Position numbers and translations under genes: made by a program. Shown here in pieces: positions 8,666-17,758 of a stretch of DNA of 64,000 nucleotides (position 1 is its first letter; each line of letters begins with the position of its first letter). This DNA comes from Acidimicrobiales bacterium AG-414-N20 (GTDB lineage Bacteria > Actinomycetota > Acidimicrobiia > Acidimicrobiales > MedAcidi-G1). Location of the stretch: positions 1-64,000 of the forward strand of contig QCLO01000002.1 in NCBI GenBank assembly GCA_003214465.1, in the 5' to 3' direction. The notes below the pieces were generated by a model that was not told the DNA's origin, did not search any database, and saw only the letters and a list, made by a program, of their open reading frames with translations.

Positions 8666-9475
8666 ATGAATACTAAAATTTCTGAACTTTTAAATTTGGA
8701 CGATAAAACAGCTCTCGTCACAGGAGGAGCTACTGGAATCGGAGCATCAATTGCGGAAACTTTGGCAGCAGCCGGCGCCCGCGTGGTGATTGCCGATATT
8801 AATTTAGAAGGTGCAAATTTGGTTTCTTCAAAAATTGACGGACATGCTATTGAAACAGATGTGACGGACCCTGTATCTGCTGAAGCAGCTGTTAATTTTG
8901 CAAATACGATTGGTGAGGGGATCTCAATATTAGTCAACAATGCGGGCTCATATCATTTTGCCGGAAGCATCCTTGACCAATCACACGAATCATGGACTTC
9001 CTCTATGTCAATAAATCTAGAAAGTATGTTTTACTGCGCCAAACCAGCAGCAGAGATAATGTCTTCAAAAGGTTCGGGCGGAACGATTGTCAACATAGCT
9101 TCAGTTGACGGAATACTTCCTTGTCTAGGTACAGGCTACGACACTGCAAAGGCAGGAGTGATTCATTTCACCCGAACCCTTGCTTTAGATCTGGCTCCAC
9201 ATCAGATAAGAGTAAACGCTGTCAGCCCCGGAAATATACCGGTCCCAACCCTTGAAAAAATGCATAGTGGTGAAATAGCCCATTTCTGGCCTAAAGAGTC
9301 CTCTAAAACAGGTCTTATGGGTCCAATGATGAAAGCGCGATCTAACAATATTCCCTTAGGTCGAAAAGGTAAAACGGAAGAAATCGCTAATGCGGTCCTG
9401 TTCCTATCGAGCAGTGCTTCCAGTTATATAACTGGTCAGAATATTGTCGTTGATGGAGGTTGGACCCTTATCTAG
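8666..9475 (+). CDS. Short-chain dehydrogenase/reductase (SDR)
   Basis: Classical NAD(P)-dependent SDR, 269 aa, with TGGATGIG at 19-26, NNAG at 91-94, catalytic S146, Y158 and K162 (YDTAK), and the usual C-terminal ITGQNIVVDGG. D44 at the end of strand 2 points to NAD. Ribosome-binding site gagg lies just upstream of ATG. A proline- and methionine-rich insert around residues 195-228 probably forms the substrate lid. It converges on the ABM-domain gene with a 7-base gap. The substrate is not known. Confidence 0.85.
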   Translation: MNTKISELLNLDDKTALVTGGATGIGASIAETLAAAGARVVIADINLEGANLVSSKIDGHAIETDVTDPVSAEAAVNFANTIGEGISILVNNAGSYHFAGSILDQSHESWTSSMSINLESMFYCAKPAAEIMSSKGSGGTIVNIASVDGILPCLGTGYDTAKAGVIHFTRTLALDLAPHQIRVNAVSPGNIPVPTLEKMHSGEIAHFWPKESSKTGLMGPMMKARSNNIPLGRKGKTEEIANAVLFLSSSASSYITGQNIVVDGGWTLI

Positions 9476-9482
9476 CCTGAAA

Positions 9483-9785
9483 TCACCTCATGCGATCAAA
9501 GCTCTCAACATCAAATTTCAAGATATCCATGCCTTCTACTCCCCAGCCGGCCATTGCTTCTCGAAAAGGATTCATGTGAGAAGCCAAAAAATGATCATTT
9601 AATGCTTCCTGCGTTTCCCATCTTTCGAATACACGTAAGACTTTTGGATCTAGTGGGTCAACACTAAACACATAGTCGATGCAGCCTTCTTCTTCATGCG
9701 TTGCTTCCATCATGTTGCGGCATGCCTCTAATACTTCTTCTGTTGCAGGTTTTTCTATTCTGATTGTTCCAGCGATAATTAACAT
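9483..9785 (-). CDS. Antibiotic biosynthesis monooxygenase (ABM) domain protein
   Basis: A 100-residue ferredoxin-like alpha/beta dimeric-barrel protein. Typical ABM features are the opening MLIIAGTIRI strand, the EEGCIDYVFSVD segment and RVFERWETQEALNDHFLASHM. Relatives include quinol monooxygenases (YgiN type) and small polyketide oxygenases that need no cofactor. In this setting it may act on aromatic or quinone intermediates, which is inference. It stands alone on the minus strand with its own upstream region (9786-9906) shared divergently with the acyl-CoA dehydrogenase. Confidence 0.8.
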   Translation of the reverse strand: MLIIAGTIRIEKPATEEVLEACRNMMEATHEEEGCIDYVFSVDPLDPKVLRVFERWETQEALNDHFLASHMNPFREAMAGWGVEGMDILKFDVESFDRMR

Positions 9786-9906
9786 GAGTTAAGACTAGAT
9801 TTAAAAAAAGATTATGACTATTTGAGAAGATTTAACGATACTTTATGTGTGTTGTGCCCAACATGTCAGATATTAAGGTTGAGTTGCTTCTGATAGATAG
9901 GAAAAG

Positions 9907-11169
9907 ATGACTAAAAATATTACTCTCGATGAGTTTGAAAGTGTGGCAAAAATCTGGCTCGATGCGAATGCTCGAGAGAAACCGGCTTCCTCTGAAAAAG
10001 AATCTGAATGGGGAGAAGGTGAATTCAGTGTTGCAGTTTTTCATAATCTTACGTTCGAAGAAGAAAGCGCCCTGCTGCAAGAAGCGGCAGAATGGCAAAT
10101 AGCTAAATCGGAGGAGGGCTACCATGCAATTACATGGCCAACTCAATATGGCGGCTTAGATCTACCTATTGAATACGCCAGAGCTTTTGCACGTCTGGAA
10201 TCTGATTATATTACTCCATCACGTCATGAAACTTTTAGTGTCACGACACGCTTAATCGCTCCAACAGTTCTTCACTACGGCACTGACGATCAAAAAAACG
10301 AGCTTCTCTCAGATCTTTTCAGTGCAAAAATTTACTGTTGTCAACTTTTTTCTGAACCTGGAACTGGAAGTGACCTTGCAGGTTTAGGATGCAAGGCCGT
10401 GAAAGATGGTGATGAATGGGTAATAAATGGCCAGAAAGTTTGGAGTTCGGGTGCCCAATTCAGTCAATGGGGTGAACTAATCGCTCGAACACATTTTGAT
10501 CAACCAAAACACAAAGGGATGACCGCATTCATGATTCCAATGGATCTGCCGGGAATTGAAGTAAGGCAAATAAGGCAAATGAGTGGCGGAACTTCATTTA
10601 ACGAAGTTTTTTTCAGCGATGTCAGAGTTCCAGATCGCCTTCGTCTAGGACCGGAAGGAGAAGGCTGGGGGGTTGCGTTAACTACGTTGAGCTTTGAAAG
10701 GGATCATTCAGACTCGGATGGAGGCGGTCGAGCAGGTGGGAAATGGAGTCAACTTCTCGGCACTGCCAAATCTTTAGGTCTCCTTGAAGATCCTCAAATT
10801 CGTCAACGACTTATGGAGGTATATACCCAAACCCAAATTCAACGTTTTGTAAATAGAAGAGCCGCGGACTTAAGGAAATCTGGAAAACCGCCAGGACCAG
10901 AGGGATCGCTTGGGAAACTTCTTTGGACAGAAGGTATGGGGCTTATGTCTGACGTGGTTAGTGAAATACTCGGTCCACGCCTCGTAGCAGATACCGAAAC
11001 TTGGGGCACTTATGAATGGGGTGAGCATGTTCTAGGCGCACCTGGTTACAGAATCGCAGGTGGTTCAGATGAAATTCAAAGAAACATTATTGGTGAACGT
11101 GTATTAGGTTTACCAAAAGAGCCAGACCCATACAAGGGTCTACCATGGGAAGACATCCCAAAAAACTAA
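9907..11169 (+). CDS. Acyl-CoA dehydrogenase family protein
   Basis: FAD-dependent acyl-CoA dehydrogenase, 420 aa, likely acting in beta-oxidation of an alkyl or ring-derived CoA ester. Seen are SEPGTGSDLAGL (flavin/substrate loop), WVINGQKVWSSGAQ, the FNEVFFSDVRVPDR strand, and the C-terminal GYRIAGGSDEIQRNIIGER helix typical of the family. The catalytic base cannot be fixed by eye. It fits the FadE group common in actinobacterial terpenoid and steroid side-chain catabolism. An etfAB partner is not in the window. It converges on the P450 gene with an 18-base gap. Confidence 0.9.
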   Translation: MTKNITLDEFESVAKIWLDANAREKPASSEKESEWGEGEFSVAVFHNLTFEEESALLQEAAEWQIAKSEEGYHAITWPTQYGGLDLPIEYARAFARLESDYITPSRHETFSVTTRLIAPTVLHYGTDDQKNELLSDLFSAKIYCCQLFSEPGTGSDLAGLGCKAVKDGDEWVINGQKVWSSGAQFSQWGELIARTHFDQPKHKGMTAFMIPMDLPGIEVRQIRQMSGGTSFNEVFFSDVRVPDRLRLGPEGEGWGVALTTLSFERDHSDSDGGGRAGGKWSQLLGTAKSLGLLEDPQIRQRLMEVYTQTQIQRFVNRRAADLRKSGKPPGPEGSLGKLLWTEGMGLMSDVVSEILGPRLVADTETWGTYEWGEHVLGAPGYRIAGGSDEIQRNIIGERVLGLPKEPDPYKGLPWEDIPKN

Positions 11170-11187
11170 CGGCTTAGAAAATAACTT

Positions 11188-12471
11188 TTACGCAGGGTTG
11201 ATTTCTATTTCTAATGACTTCAAACCTCTGAGCATAAAACTTGGCAAGTAATCAAAATTATTTGCAGCTGTTAGCTCATACGTATCTATTCTTTTAACTA
11301 ATTCCTCTAGAGCTACACGAAGTTCAAGCCTTGCCAAACTTGCACCCAAACAATAGTGGGCGCCTTTACCAAAAGCTAAATGACTAAACAGATCATCTCT
11401 GTCCGGGTCAAAATTATCACCATCAGGAAAAATACTCTCATCACGATTAGCTGATGCAAACATCACAACCATTCTTGTACCTGCTGGAATTTTTGTACCT
11501 GCAACCTCCACATCATTCTTAGCAAATCGCCAAAATCCTTGTGTAGGAGTAGTCATTCTCACGGTTTCTTCTACTACTTTTCCAGCTCTCTCGGGATCAT
11601 CCCTTAGCATCTCCCACTGTTCAGGGTTTTCGCCGAGTAAACGCATCATTTCTGTCAGTGTTTTAGTAGTAGTTTCATTTCCCGCCACTATGATCTGCGA
11701 GATAATACTGAGCATTTCCTCCATAGTAAGTGGTTCATCAGGAAGATCCGGATCCTCATCTTTATCTATACGCGCATTCAGTAAATTAGTGAGAATATCA
11801 TCTTCAGGATTTTCCCGACGCTTATCAAACTGTTCCGCGAAATAATGCTGAAATTCGATAATTCCTCTTTCATGCACTAAACGTTGATCATCAGAAAGAG
11901 CGGTACCGATTGCTGCAATGTTGTCATCGCTCCAACGTTTGAAATCTGCCAGACGGTCTTCTGGAACATTTAATGCCTTAGCAATCGTCCTCACCGGTAA
12001 CGGAACTGCGAATTCTTTAACGAACTCAACTTTTCCTTTACTAATAAATGAGTCGATCAAACCTGCAGAAATTTCTCTTATCACGGGTTCCAGAGAACTC
12101 ACAGCACGAGCAGTAAACGCCTTGTTTACCAACTTTCGATACCGAGTTTGCTCTGGTGGGTCAATGGTTAACATTGTTCCCACTCGGTTGTAACCACCTT
12201 CTTCTTTGTAAAGTTTTCTTATTCGATCTGCTAATTCAGCATTAACTGGCATTGCTGCCCCTGCACCAGTATTTGAGGAAAAAGTATCTGTATCTTTAAT
12301 TATCTCGAGGACGTCTTCGTAGCGAGTTACTAAAAGTATTGGAACTCCTGCTACTTCAGTTGAGTAAACAGGACATTCCTCGCGCATCTTTTCGTAATAA
12401 AGATGCGGACACTGTTGCACAGCAGGGTCCAAAAGCTGAAATCCCTCTAGGTCCACGGATTCTTCTATCAT
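11188..12471 (-). CDS. Cytochrome P450
   Basis: Soluble bacterial class I P450, 427 aa. I-helix AGNETTTK with the acid-threonine pair for oxygen activation, K-helix ETVR (ExxR), and the heme loop FGKGAHYCLGASLAR with ligand C374. ATG at 12469-12471 has aggag 8 bases upstream. It lies 66 bases downstream of, and in the same direction as, the swivel-domain gene, so the two are probably co-transcribed. The redox partners are not encoded nearby. The substrate is likely a terpenoid, steroid or fatty acid, which cannot be settled from sequence. Confidence 0.95.
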   Translation of the reverse strand: MIEESVDLEGFQLLDPAVQQCPHLYYEKMREECPVYSTEVAGVPILLVTRYEDVLEIIKDTDTFSSNTGAGAAMPVNAELADRIRKLYKEEGGYNRVGTMLTIDPPEQTRYRKLVNKAFTARAVSSLEPVIREISAGLIDSFISKGKVEFVKEFAVPLPVRTIAKALNVPEDRLADFKRWSDDNIAAIGTALSDDQRLVHERGIIEFQHYFAEQFDKRRENPEDDILTNLLNARIDKDEDPDLPDEPLTMEEMLSIISQIIVAGNETTTKTLTEMMRLLGENPEQWEMLRDDPERAGKVVEETVRMTTPTQGFWRFAKNDVEVAGTKIPAGTRMVVMFASANRDESIFPDGDNFDPDRDDLFSHLAFGKGAHYCLGASLARLELRVALEELVKRIDTYELTAANNFDYLPSFMLRGLKSLEIEINPA

Positions 12472-12537
12472 CTAATTACTCCTATTTTGAGCAAGTCTCC
12501 TGAATAACTTTATTGATTATAAGCATCTAGATATCGA

Positions 12538-14274
12538 TTACGAAACTAGAGTTACTTCTCCGGTGTCTCCATTAACTTCAATTTCTGCTCCATCAGGTAT
12601 TCGTTTCGTAGCATCAGTTGCAGCTACTACACATGGTAGTCCTAGTTCACGACTTACTATGACAGCATGACTTATCTGGCCACCAACGTTAACTACAACT
12701 GCTCCTGCTGTCATGAACAAAGGAGTCCACGCCGGATCAGTCAATGGAGCTATTAAAATTTCTCCAGGTTCAAGCCCTCGTGGGTCAGCAGGATCGATTA
12801 CAACTCTGGCTTTACCACGATAGGTTCCCGGACACCCTGGAACACCTTGAAGAACTTCTCCGACCGAAGCTGCTTCCATTTGATCGTCACCACGTACCAC
12901 CCATTCAGTCATAGGAGGTACGATCCCGTCTTTTACGAAAAACGGAGGTTCAATCGTCCACAGCTGTTCATAATCGCTTGCACGTTGATCTAACTGATCA
13001 GTGAAATCTGAAGGGTTGGAAACAAAAGATTCAAGTTCTTCATCCAGAAGCATGAATATATGAGTTGGTTCTTTAAGATGACCTTCAGCTGCCATGCGAT
13101 TACCCAGTTCATAAAAGATTACACGTGATTCGTTTATAACCCTTACTAAATTGGTTTTAGTTCGCTCGCGAAACTCCATCATGTTCCCAGCTACTAAAGC
13201 ACCCTCAAACATTCCTATTAGTTCTTCATTACCCATCTCTGAAAGAGTTGTCCGAATGTTTTCAATCACTTTTTGACGTTCAGCAGTTTTTGCTGATTGT
13301 CTAATTTCTGGTGCTTCACTGTCATCCTGCAATCTAACCCGATCGAGAAGAGCCAACGCTAGCTCAGGTTTAGTCTCCCAACTGTTAGCGCTTACTTCCC
13401 ATTCATTCGGACCTCGGCAACCGAAACGAAAAATAAAATCATTCCAATCGTTTATAAAGTCCGTTACATCCGCATCGTCCGAAGAAGTCAAACGGTCTAA
13501 AAGACCTTCAACCCCTGCGTCAAATTCACTAGTAAGAATCTCAGAGTTACGTACCTTTCTAGAAATATCCCAAAGTACGAATGAGGGTTCCGCTGAATCA
13601 ACACTCCCTAAACCTGCCAATACCTTCATCGGTATTGTCGGGTCACCAATTGCTTCACCAACTGCAAAAAGTAATCCTGGGGCTAAACCGGATCCAGATG
13701 AAGTTAAACAATGCAATGTGAAACCTGAATGGTGCAAAGGTTGAATTTCTCTTATTCTTGCCAAAAGTTCGGTTGATGAAGTTGAAGAAATATCAGGTCT
13801 ATTTGCACGGAGAGCTATCGTATCTTCTCTTCCCTGATCAAGTTCAGGCCATTCATTAAGAGTCATTATCCAACCTGTGTGAGCATTTATCTCATCTACT
13901 AGATCAGGACGCTCATCATCAGGATGCGGCTCATATGGTGGAACGTCTGGGTGATCACCAAAAAATGCCATGTCAAGTTGTTCAACCGTTAACGCAGGAT
14001 TTCTAATACCCTGCATTCGAACATTTGAAAGATTTATATAGAAATAACCACCAAAAAATCCAACTGCTTCCGGCCTTACTTGAGCCATTTCACCTTCGGC
14101 TATGTTTCCCGTTCTAACGTAACCATCTCTCCATCCTTGAAGCATTGCATTTTCCCATGAATAGGTCTGTCCTAATGGAGTCGCGGGTGTAGCTAAAACT
14201 TCACCCGCATTAGCTCTTGTGTAGTGAGGCCAACGTTCACTTGGAGTCCAATCACAAAACCATTTATCGATCAT
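12538..14274 (-). CDS. PEP-utilising-type phosphohistidine swivel protein, no ATP-grasp domain (paralogue 1)
   Basis: A 578-residue protein. The last about 110 residues form a PEP-utiliser mobile (swivel) domain: GVPGCPGTYRGKARVV, then VNVGGQISHAVIVSREL with the phospho-accepting histidine at H536. The large N-terminal part includes FRFGCRGPNEWEVSANSW, reminiscent of the central region of rifampin-phosphotransferase-like and phenylphosphate-synthase-like enzymes. The ATP-grasp domain that would phosphorylate the histidine is missing, and the closest candidate is not in the window. Known multi-subunit relatives split these functions over separate genes. It sits upstream of a P450 and divergent from the molybdopterin oxidoreductase. 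Substrate phosphorylation of a hydroxylated compound is a reasonable but unproven role. Confidence 0.75.
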   Translation of the reverse strand: MIDKWFCDWTPSERWPHYTRANAGEVLATPATPLGQTYSWENAMLQGWRDGYVRTGNIAEGEMAQVRPEAVGFFGGYFYINLSNVRMQGIRNPALTVEQLDMAFFGDHPDVPPYEPHPDDERPDLVDEINAHTGWIMTLNEWPELDQGREDTIALRANRPDISSTSSTELLARIREIQPLHHSGFTLHCLTSSGSGLAPGLLFAVGEAIGDPTIPMKVLAGLGSVDSAEPSFVLWDISRKVRNSEILTSEFDAGVEGLLDRLTSSDDADVTDFINDWNDFIFRFGCRGPNEWEVSANSWETKPELALALLDRVRLQDDSEAPEIRQSAKTAERQKVIENIRTTLSEMGNEELIGMFEGALVAGNMMEFRERTKTNLVRVINESRVIFYELGNRMAAEGHLKEPTHIFMLLDEELESFVSNPSDFTDQLDQRASDYEQLWTIEPPFFVKDGIVPPMTEWVVRGDDQMEAASVGEVLQGVPGCPGTYRGKARVVIDPADPRGLEPGEILIAPLTDPAWTPLFMTAGAVVVNVGGQISHAVIVSRELGLPCVVAATDATKRIPDGAEIEVNGDTGEVTLVS

Positions 14275-14349
14275 TTTTTCTCCCTCCCGAATTTAAAGAA
14301 TATCGTCACTGGAGTCACAGTAACTATCCGGCTGGGATTATCATAATTA

Positions 14350-16527
14350 ATGTCTGATAAGGAATCGAATATGGTCTCTTCAACAAGTCAAACTTTTTGC
14401 CGCATCTGTCATGCAGCTTGCCCAGTCGAAGTGGAAATTGAAGAAAATAAGGTCGTTTCGGTTCGCGGTGTTAAAGAGGATCCTCTTTTTAAGGGGTACA
14501 CATGCATTAAAGGAAGACAAATTCCTGATCAAATAAATTCTCAAGAACGACTACGTTTTCATCTTCGAAAAACCAAAGACGGGCATTTTGAAGAAGTTAC
14601 AAGAGTTAAAGGGCTTGACGAAGTCGCTAAAAAACTTGAAGAAATCATAGAACAGTATGGCCCCAGCGCAGTTGCGAGTTATACAGGCACAGGTGGTTAT
14701 CAAAGTTCCTGTGCACTAGCAACTGCTGAAGCTTGGCATAAAGGAATTGGGTCACATCAGCTATATACATCCGTAACAATAGATCAACCCGCTAAAACTA
14801 CTGCTCCTATGCGAACAGGCTCTTGGGGTGCGGGTATTAACAATTTTCGTGACTCGGATATTTTTCTTGCTGTTGGTAATAACCCGATGGTTTCGAGTTA
14901 CAGCCCACTTGGTGGTCTTCAAGGAACTGACCCTTTTACAAAAATGCGAGAAGCAAAGAAAAGGGGAATGAAACTTATAGTAATTGATCCTAGAGAAACT
15001 GAACTTGCGTCTTCCGCTGATATACATTTACAACCTATTCCTGGTGAAGATCCAACGCTTTTAGCGGGAATTTTAAATGTAATTTTTGAGGAATCTATTT
15101 ACGATCATGATTTTTGCGATAAATGGGTTGAGCCTTCAATGCTTAATAGTTTGATCAAATCAATTTCAAGATTTACTCCCGAATATGTTGCTAAACGTTG
15201 TGATGTTGATCAGGGCGCAATAATTGAAGCCGCATTGATGTTTGCAAATGGGAAAAAAGGAGGTGCAGGAACGGGAACAGGCCCCAGTATGGCTCCACAT
15301 TCTAGTCTCACAGAACATCTAATAATCTGTCTTAACGTAATTTGCGGACGCTACAACCGCGAAGGTGATCTAGTGGAAAGTGGAAATTTTTTATATCCTG
15401 ACTCGCCAAGATTAGCGCAAGTAATACCTGCAAAAGATCCAACTACTGGGCCACCTTCTAGATTTAGAAATTTACGTGGCTATAGAGGTCAAATGCCTTG
15501 TTCGACTTTGGCTGACGAAATCCTTGAACCAGGAGAAGGTCAAGTGCGTGCCTTAATAGTCAGTGGAGGTAATCCTGTTGTCGCTTTCCCTGATCATGAA
15601 CTAACGATTAGTGCACTCAAAGACTTAGATCTGTTAGTTGTTTTGGATCACCGAATGACAGCTACTTCAGAATTAGCTGATTTTGTATTCGCACCAAGGT
15701 TGGCTCTAGAAAGAGCTGATGTTCCTCACTTGATGGATCGCTGGTTTGCTGCCCCGTATACTAACTACACCGATGCTGTAGTAGAGGCTGATCCTGAGCT
15801 TATTGCAGAATGGGAGTTCTTCTGGGAGCTTGCATGCCGAATGAACACACCTATTGAACTATCTGGTGGGGAAATACCACTTGATCATAAACCTACAGAT
15901 GGTGAGGTAATTGATCTTGTCTATTCAAGTTCGAGGATGCCAATAGAACAAATTCGAGAAAACCGAGGAGTTGTTCACACTGGAAAAGAATATGTGGTGC
16001 AACCTGCTGATCCGGATTGTGTTTCAAAGTTTAACCTTATGCCAGATGGTATTGAAGTAGAAATTGATGAAGTTTTCGCAGAATCAACTGGAGCCGAACT
16101 GTGGCCAGGGTTTGATCCTGATATTCATACTTTTCGCCTGACTAGCCGTCGCCTTAAGGACGTACTTAACTCATTGGGAACTGAACTACCACAAATCGCT
16201 GCACGATCTACTACTAATTACGCGTACATGAGTCCCGACGATATGGAGGATTTAAAAATCAGAGATGATGACTTAATCGATATTAGTTCTCCCAGATCTA
16301 CTATTACTGGTGTCGCTAAGGCCGATAAAACTCTTAGGCGTGGAATAGTTTCAATGGCACATTCTTGGGGCGGCACATCTTTAACCGATGAAAAGGTTAG
16401 AGATATTGGGACACCTACTAGCCGTTTAACCTCAGCAAGAGAAGCAATCGATCCGATCAACGGGATGGTTGTATCGAGCGCTATACCTGTTCAAGTGCAG
16501 CATGCAAAAGAATTTTCTTCAAACTGA
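14350..16527 (+). CDS. Molybdopterin-dependent oxidoreductase
   Basis: A 725-residue DMSO-reductase-superfamily protein. An N-terminal [4Fe-4S] motif is formed by C17, C20, C24 and C52. The molybdopterin domains include NPMVSSYSPLGG, KLIVIDPRETELAS and SGGNPVVAFPDHELT, and the C-terminal molydopterin-dinucleotide-binding domain has FRLTSRRLKDVLNS and MAHSWGGTS. There is no twin-arginine signal, so it is probably cytoplasmic. The molybdenum ligand is uncertain: the region where formate dehydrogenases carry Cys/Sec reads SVTIDQPAK here, so an Asp or other residue may serve. No partner subunit is adjacent. Hydroxylase, reductase or hydratase activities are all possible. Confidence 0.85.
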   Translation: MSDKESNMVSSTSQTFCRICHAACPVEVEIEENKVVSVRGVKEDPLFKGYTCIKGRQIPDQINSQERLRFHLRKTKDGHFEEVTRVKGLDEVAKKLEEIIEQYGPSAVASYTGTGGYQSSCALATAEAWHKGIGSHQLYTSVTIDQPAKTTAPMRTGSWGAGINNFRDSDIFLAVGNNPMVSSYSPLGGLQGTDPFTKMREAKKRGMKLIVIDPRETELASSADIHLQPIPGEDPTLLAGILNVIFEESIYDHDFCDKWVEPSMLNSLIKSISRFTPEYVAKRCDVDQGAIIEAALMFANGKKGGAGTGTGPSMAPHSSLTEHLIICLNVICGRYNREGDLVESGNFLYPDSPRLAQVIPAKDPTTGPPSRFRNLRGYRGQMPCSTLADEILEPGEGQVRALIVSGGNPVVAFPDHELTISALKDLDLLVVLDHRMTATSELADFVFAPRLALERADVPHLMDRWFAAPYTNYTDAVVEADPELIAEWEFFWELACRMNTPIELSGGEIPLDHKPTDGEVIDLVYSSSRMPIEQIRENRGVVHTGKEYVVQPADPDCVSKFNLMPDGIEVEIDEVFAESTGAELWPGFDPDIHTFRLTSRRLKDVLNSLGTELPQIAARSTTNYAYMSPDDMEDLKIRDDDLIDISSPRSTITGVAKADKTLRRGIVSMAHSWGGTSLTDEKVRDIGTPTSRLTSAREAIDPINGMVVSSAIPVQVQHAKEFSSN

Positions 16528-16529
16528 TT

Positions 16530-17723
16530 TTAGAGAATAACCTCTTCTGCCCGAAGCCTGTCGATTGTTTCCTTATCTCGGTTTAGCTCACCTAGTATTT
16601 CATCATTATGTTGCCCTAATAATGCCGCTGACTCTCGCATTTCTGCTGGTGTGTCTGAAAATCTAGCCGCCGGAACTGGTTGTCTAATTTTTCCTGCTTC
16701 TGGATGTTCCCAAATATTTAATACCTCATTATGTAAAACTTGAGGGTCCTCTAGTGTCTCCTCGCCTTCCAAAATAGGTCCGCAAGGAACTTGATGCTCT
16801 ATAAGTTTTGGAATTATTTCATCATTGGTAACTTTTTCAAATTCTTTTGCAACGATTTCTCCCAGTGCAGCAAAATTTTCTGGATTAGAAATTGCTGCCA
16901 AACTACTGAATCTTTCATCTTCACAAAGCTCATCTCTTCCTAAGGCACGTAAAAGTCCGAATCGTTGTTTGTCATTAGCTGCGAAGTAAATCAGTTGCCC
17001 ATCTGAAGTGTTGGTTATGTTGTAAACCTTTGCGAGTGTAATTCCTGGGCTTACATCCTCATCCAACATCGTTAGATCCATCATTCCGTCAACCCAGAAA
17101 AAATACAAACACGAATCAAGCATGGGGATTTCTAAAAACTGACCTTCTCCTGTTCTTTCACGCGAAAAAAGAGCGGCAGTAATTGCTTGTGCGGATGTAA
17201 AAGCTGTACTTTTATCTGCTACAAGATTTCTAACTAAATCTGGAAAAGGAATCTGCGGGTTTAATTGACGGCTAACCATACCAGTCAAACCTTGTATGAC
17301 TGGATCTAAAACGGGTCTGTCTGAGTATGGTCCGTCTGGACCAAAGCCACTTATTGAGCAGTAAATCAACTTTGGATTCACTGCTTTCAATTCTTCATAG
17401 CTAAGACCTAAACGTTCGATGGCTCCTGGACGAAAATTCTGGATAAATACATCGGCTTGTTCCACCAAATCAATAACTATCTGCTTTCCTTCTTCTTTTG
17501 TTAGGTCAAGCGCCAAAGAACGCTTACCGCGGTTGTTGTTAACAAAAAGAGCTGAAATTCCAGCTTTTGCATATGAGGGCAACCTCGTTACATCACCTCC
17601 AATTCCAAGTGGCTCTACTTTCACAACCTCAGCTCCTTGGTCAGCAAGCAACATGGTAGCTAAAGGTCCGGAAACAACTTGTGTAAGATCAACAACACGA
17701 ATTCCTTCTAAAGGCCCTGCCAT
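16530..17723 (-). CDS. CaiB/BaiF family CoA-transferase
   Basis: Class III CoA-transferase, 397 aa, that moves CoA between carboxylic acids. The N-terminal GIRVVDLTQVVSGPLATMLL and GAEVVKVEP blocks are characteristic, as is NNNRGKRSLALDL. The expected catalytic aspartate is probably D170 in NLVADKSTA. ATG is preceded by ggggaga. The gene lies 35 bases downstream of the Rieske oxygenase gene on the same strand, suggesting that an acid produced by oxidation is activated to a CoA ester before beta-oxidation. The specific acid is unknown. Confidence 0.9.
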   Translation of the reverse strand: MAGPLEGIRVVDLTQVVSGPLATMLLADQGAEVVKVEPLGIGGDVTRLPSYAKAGISALFVNNNRGKRSLALDLTKEEGKQIVIDLVEQADVFIQNFRPGAIERLGLSYEELKAVNPKLIYCSISGFGPDGPYSDRPVLDPVIQGLTGMVSRQLNPQIPFPDLVRNLVADKSTAFTSAQAITAALFSRERTGEGQFLEIPMLDSCLYFFWVDGMMDLTMLDEDVSPGITLAKVYNITNTSDGQLIYFAANDKQRFGLLRALGRDELCEDERFSSLAAISNPENFAALGEIVAKEFEKVTNDEIIPKLIEHQVPCGPILEGEETLEDPQVLHNEVLNIWEHPEAGKIRQPVPAARFSDTPAEMRESAALLGQHNDEILGELNRDKETIDRLRAEEVIL

Positions 17724-17758
17724 ATCATCTCCCCTTTTATTTGTTTTATTATTTAATA

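Noticed and set aside
9832-10146. 104-residue antisense frame over the start of the acyl-CoA dehydrogenase
   Set aside because: It has no domain and overlaps conserved coding sequence and its promoter region.
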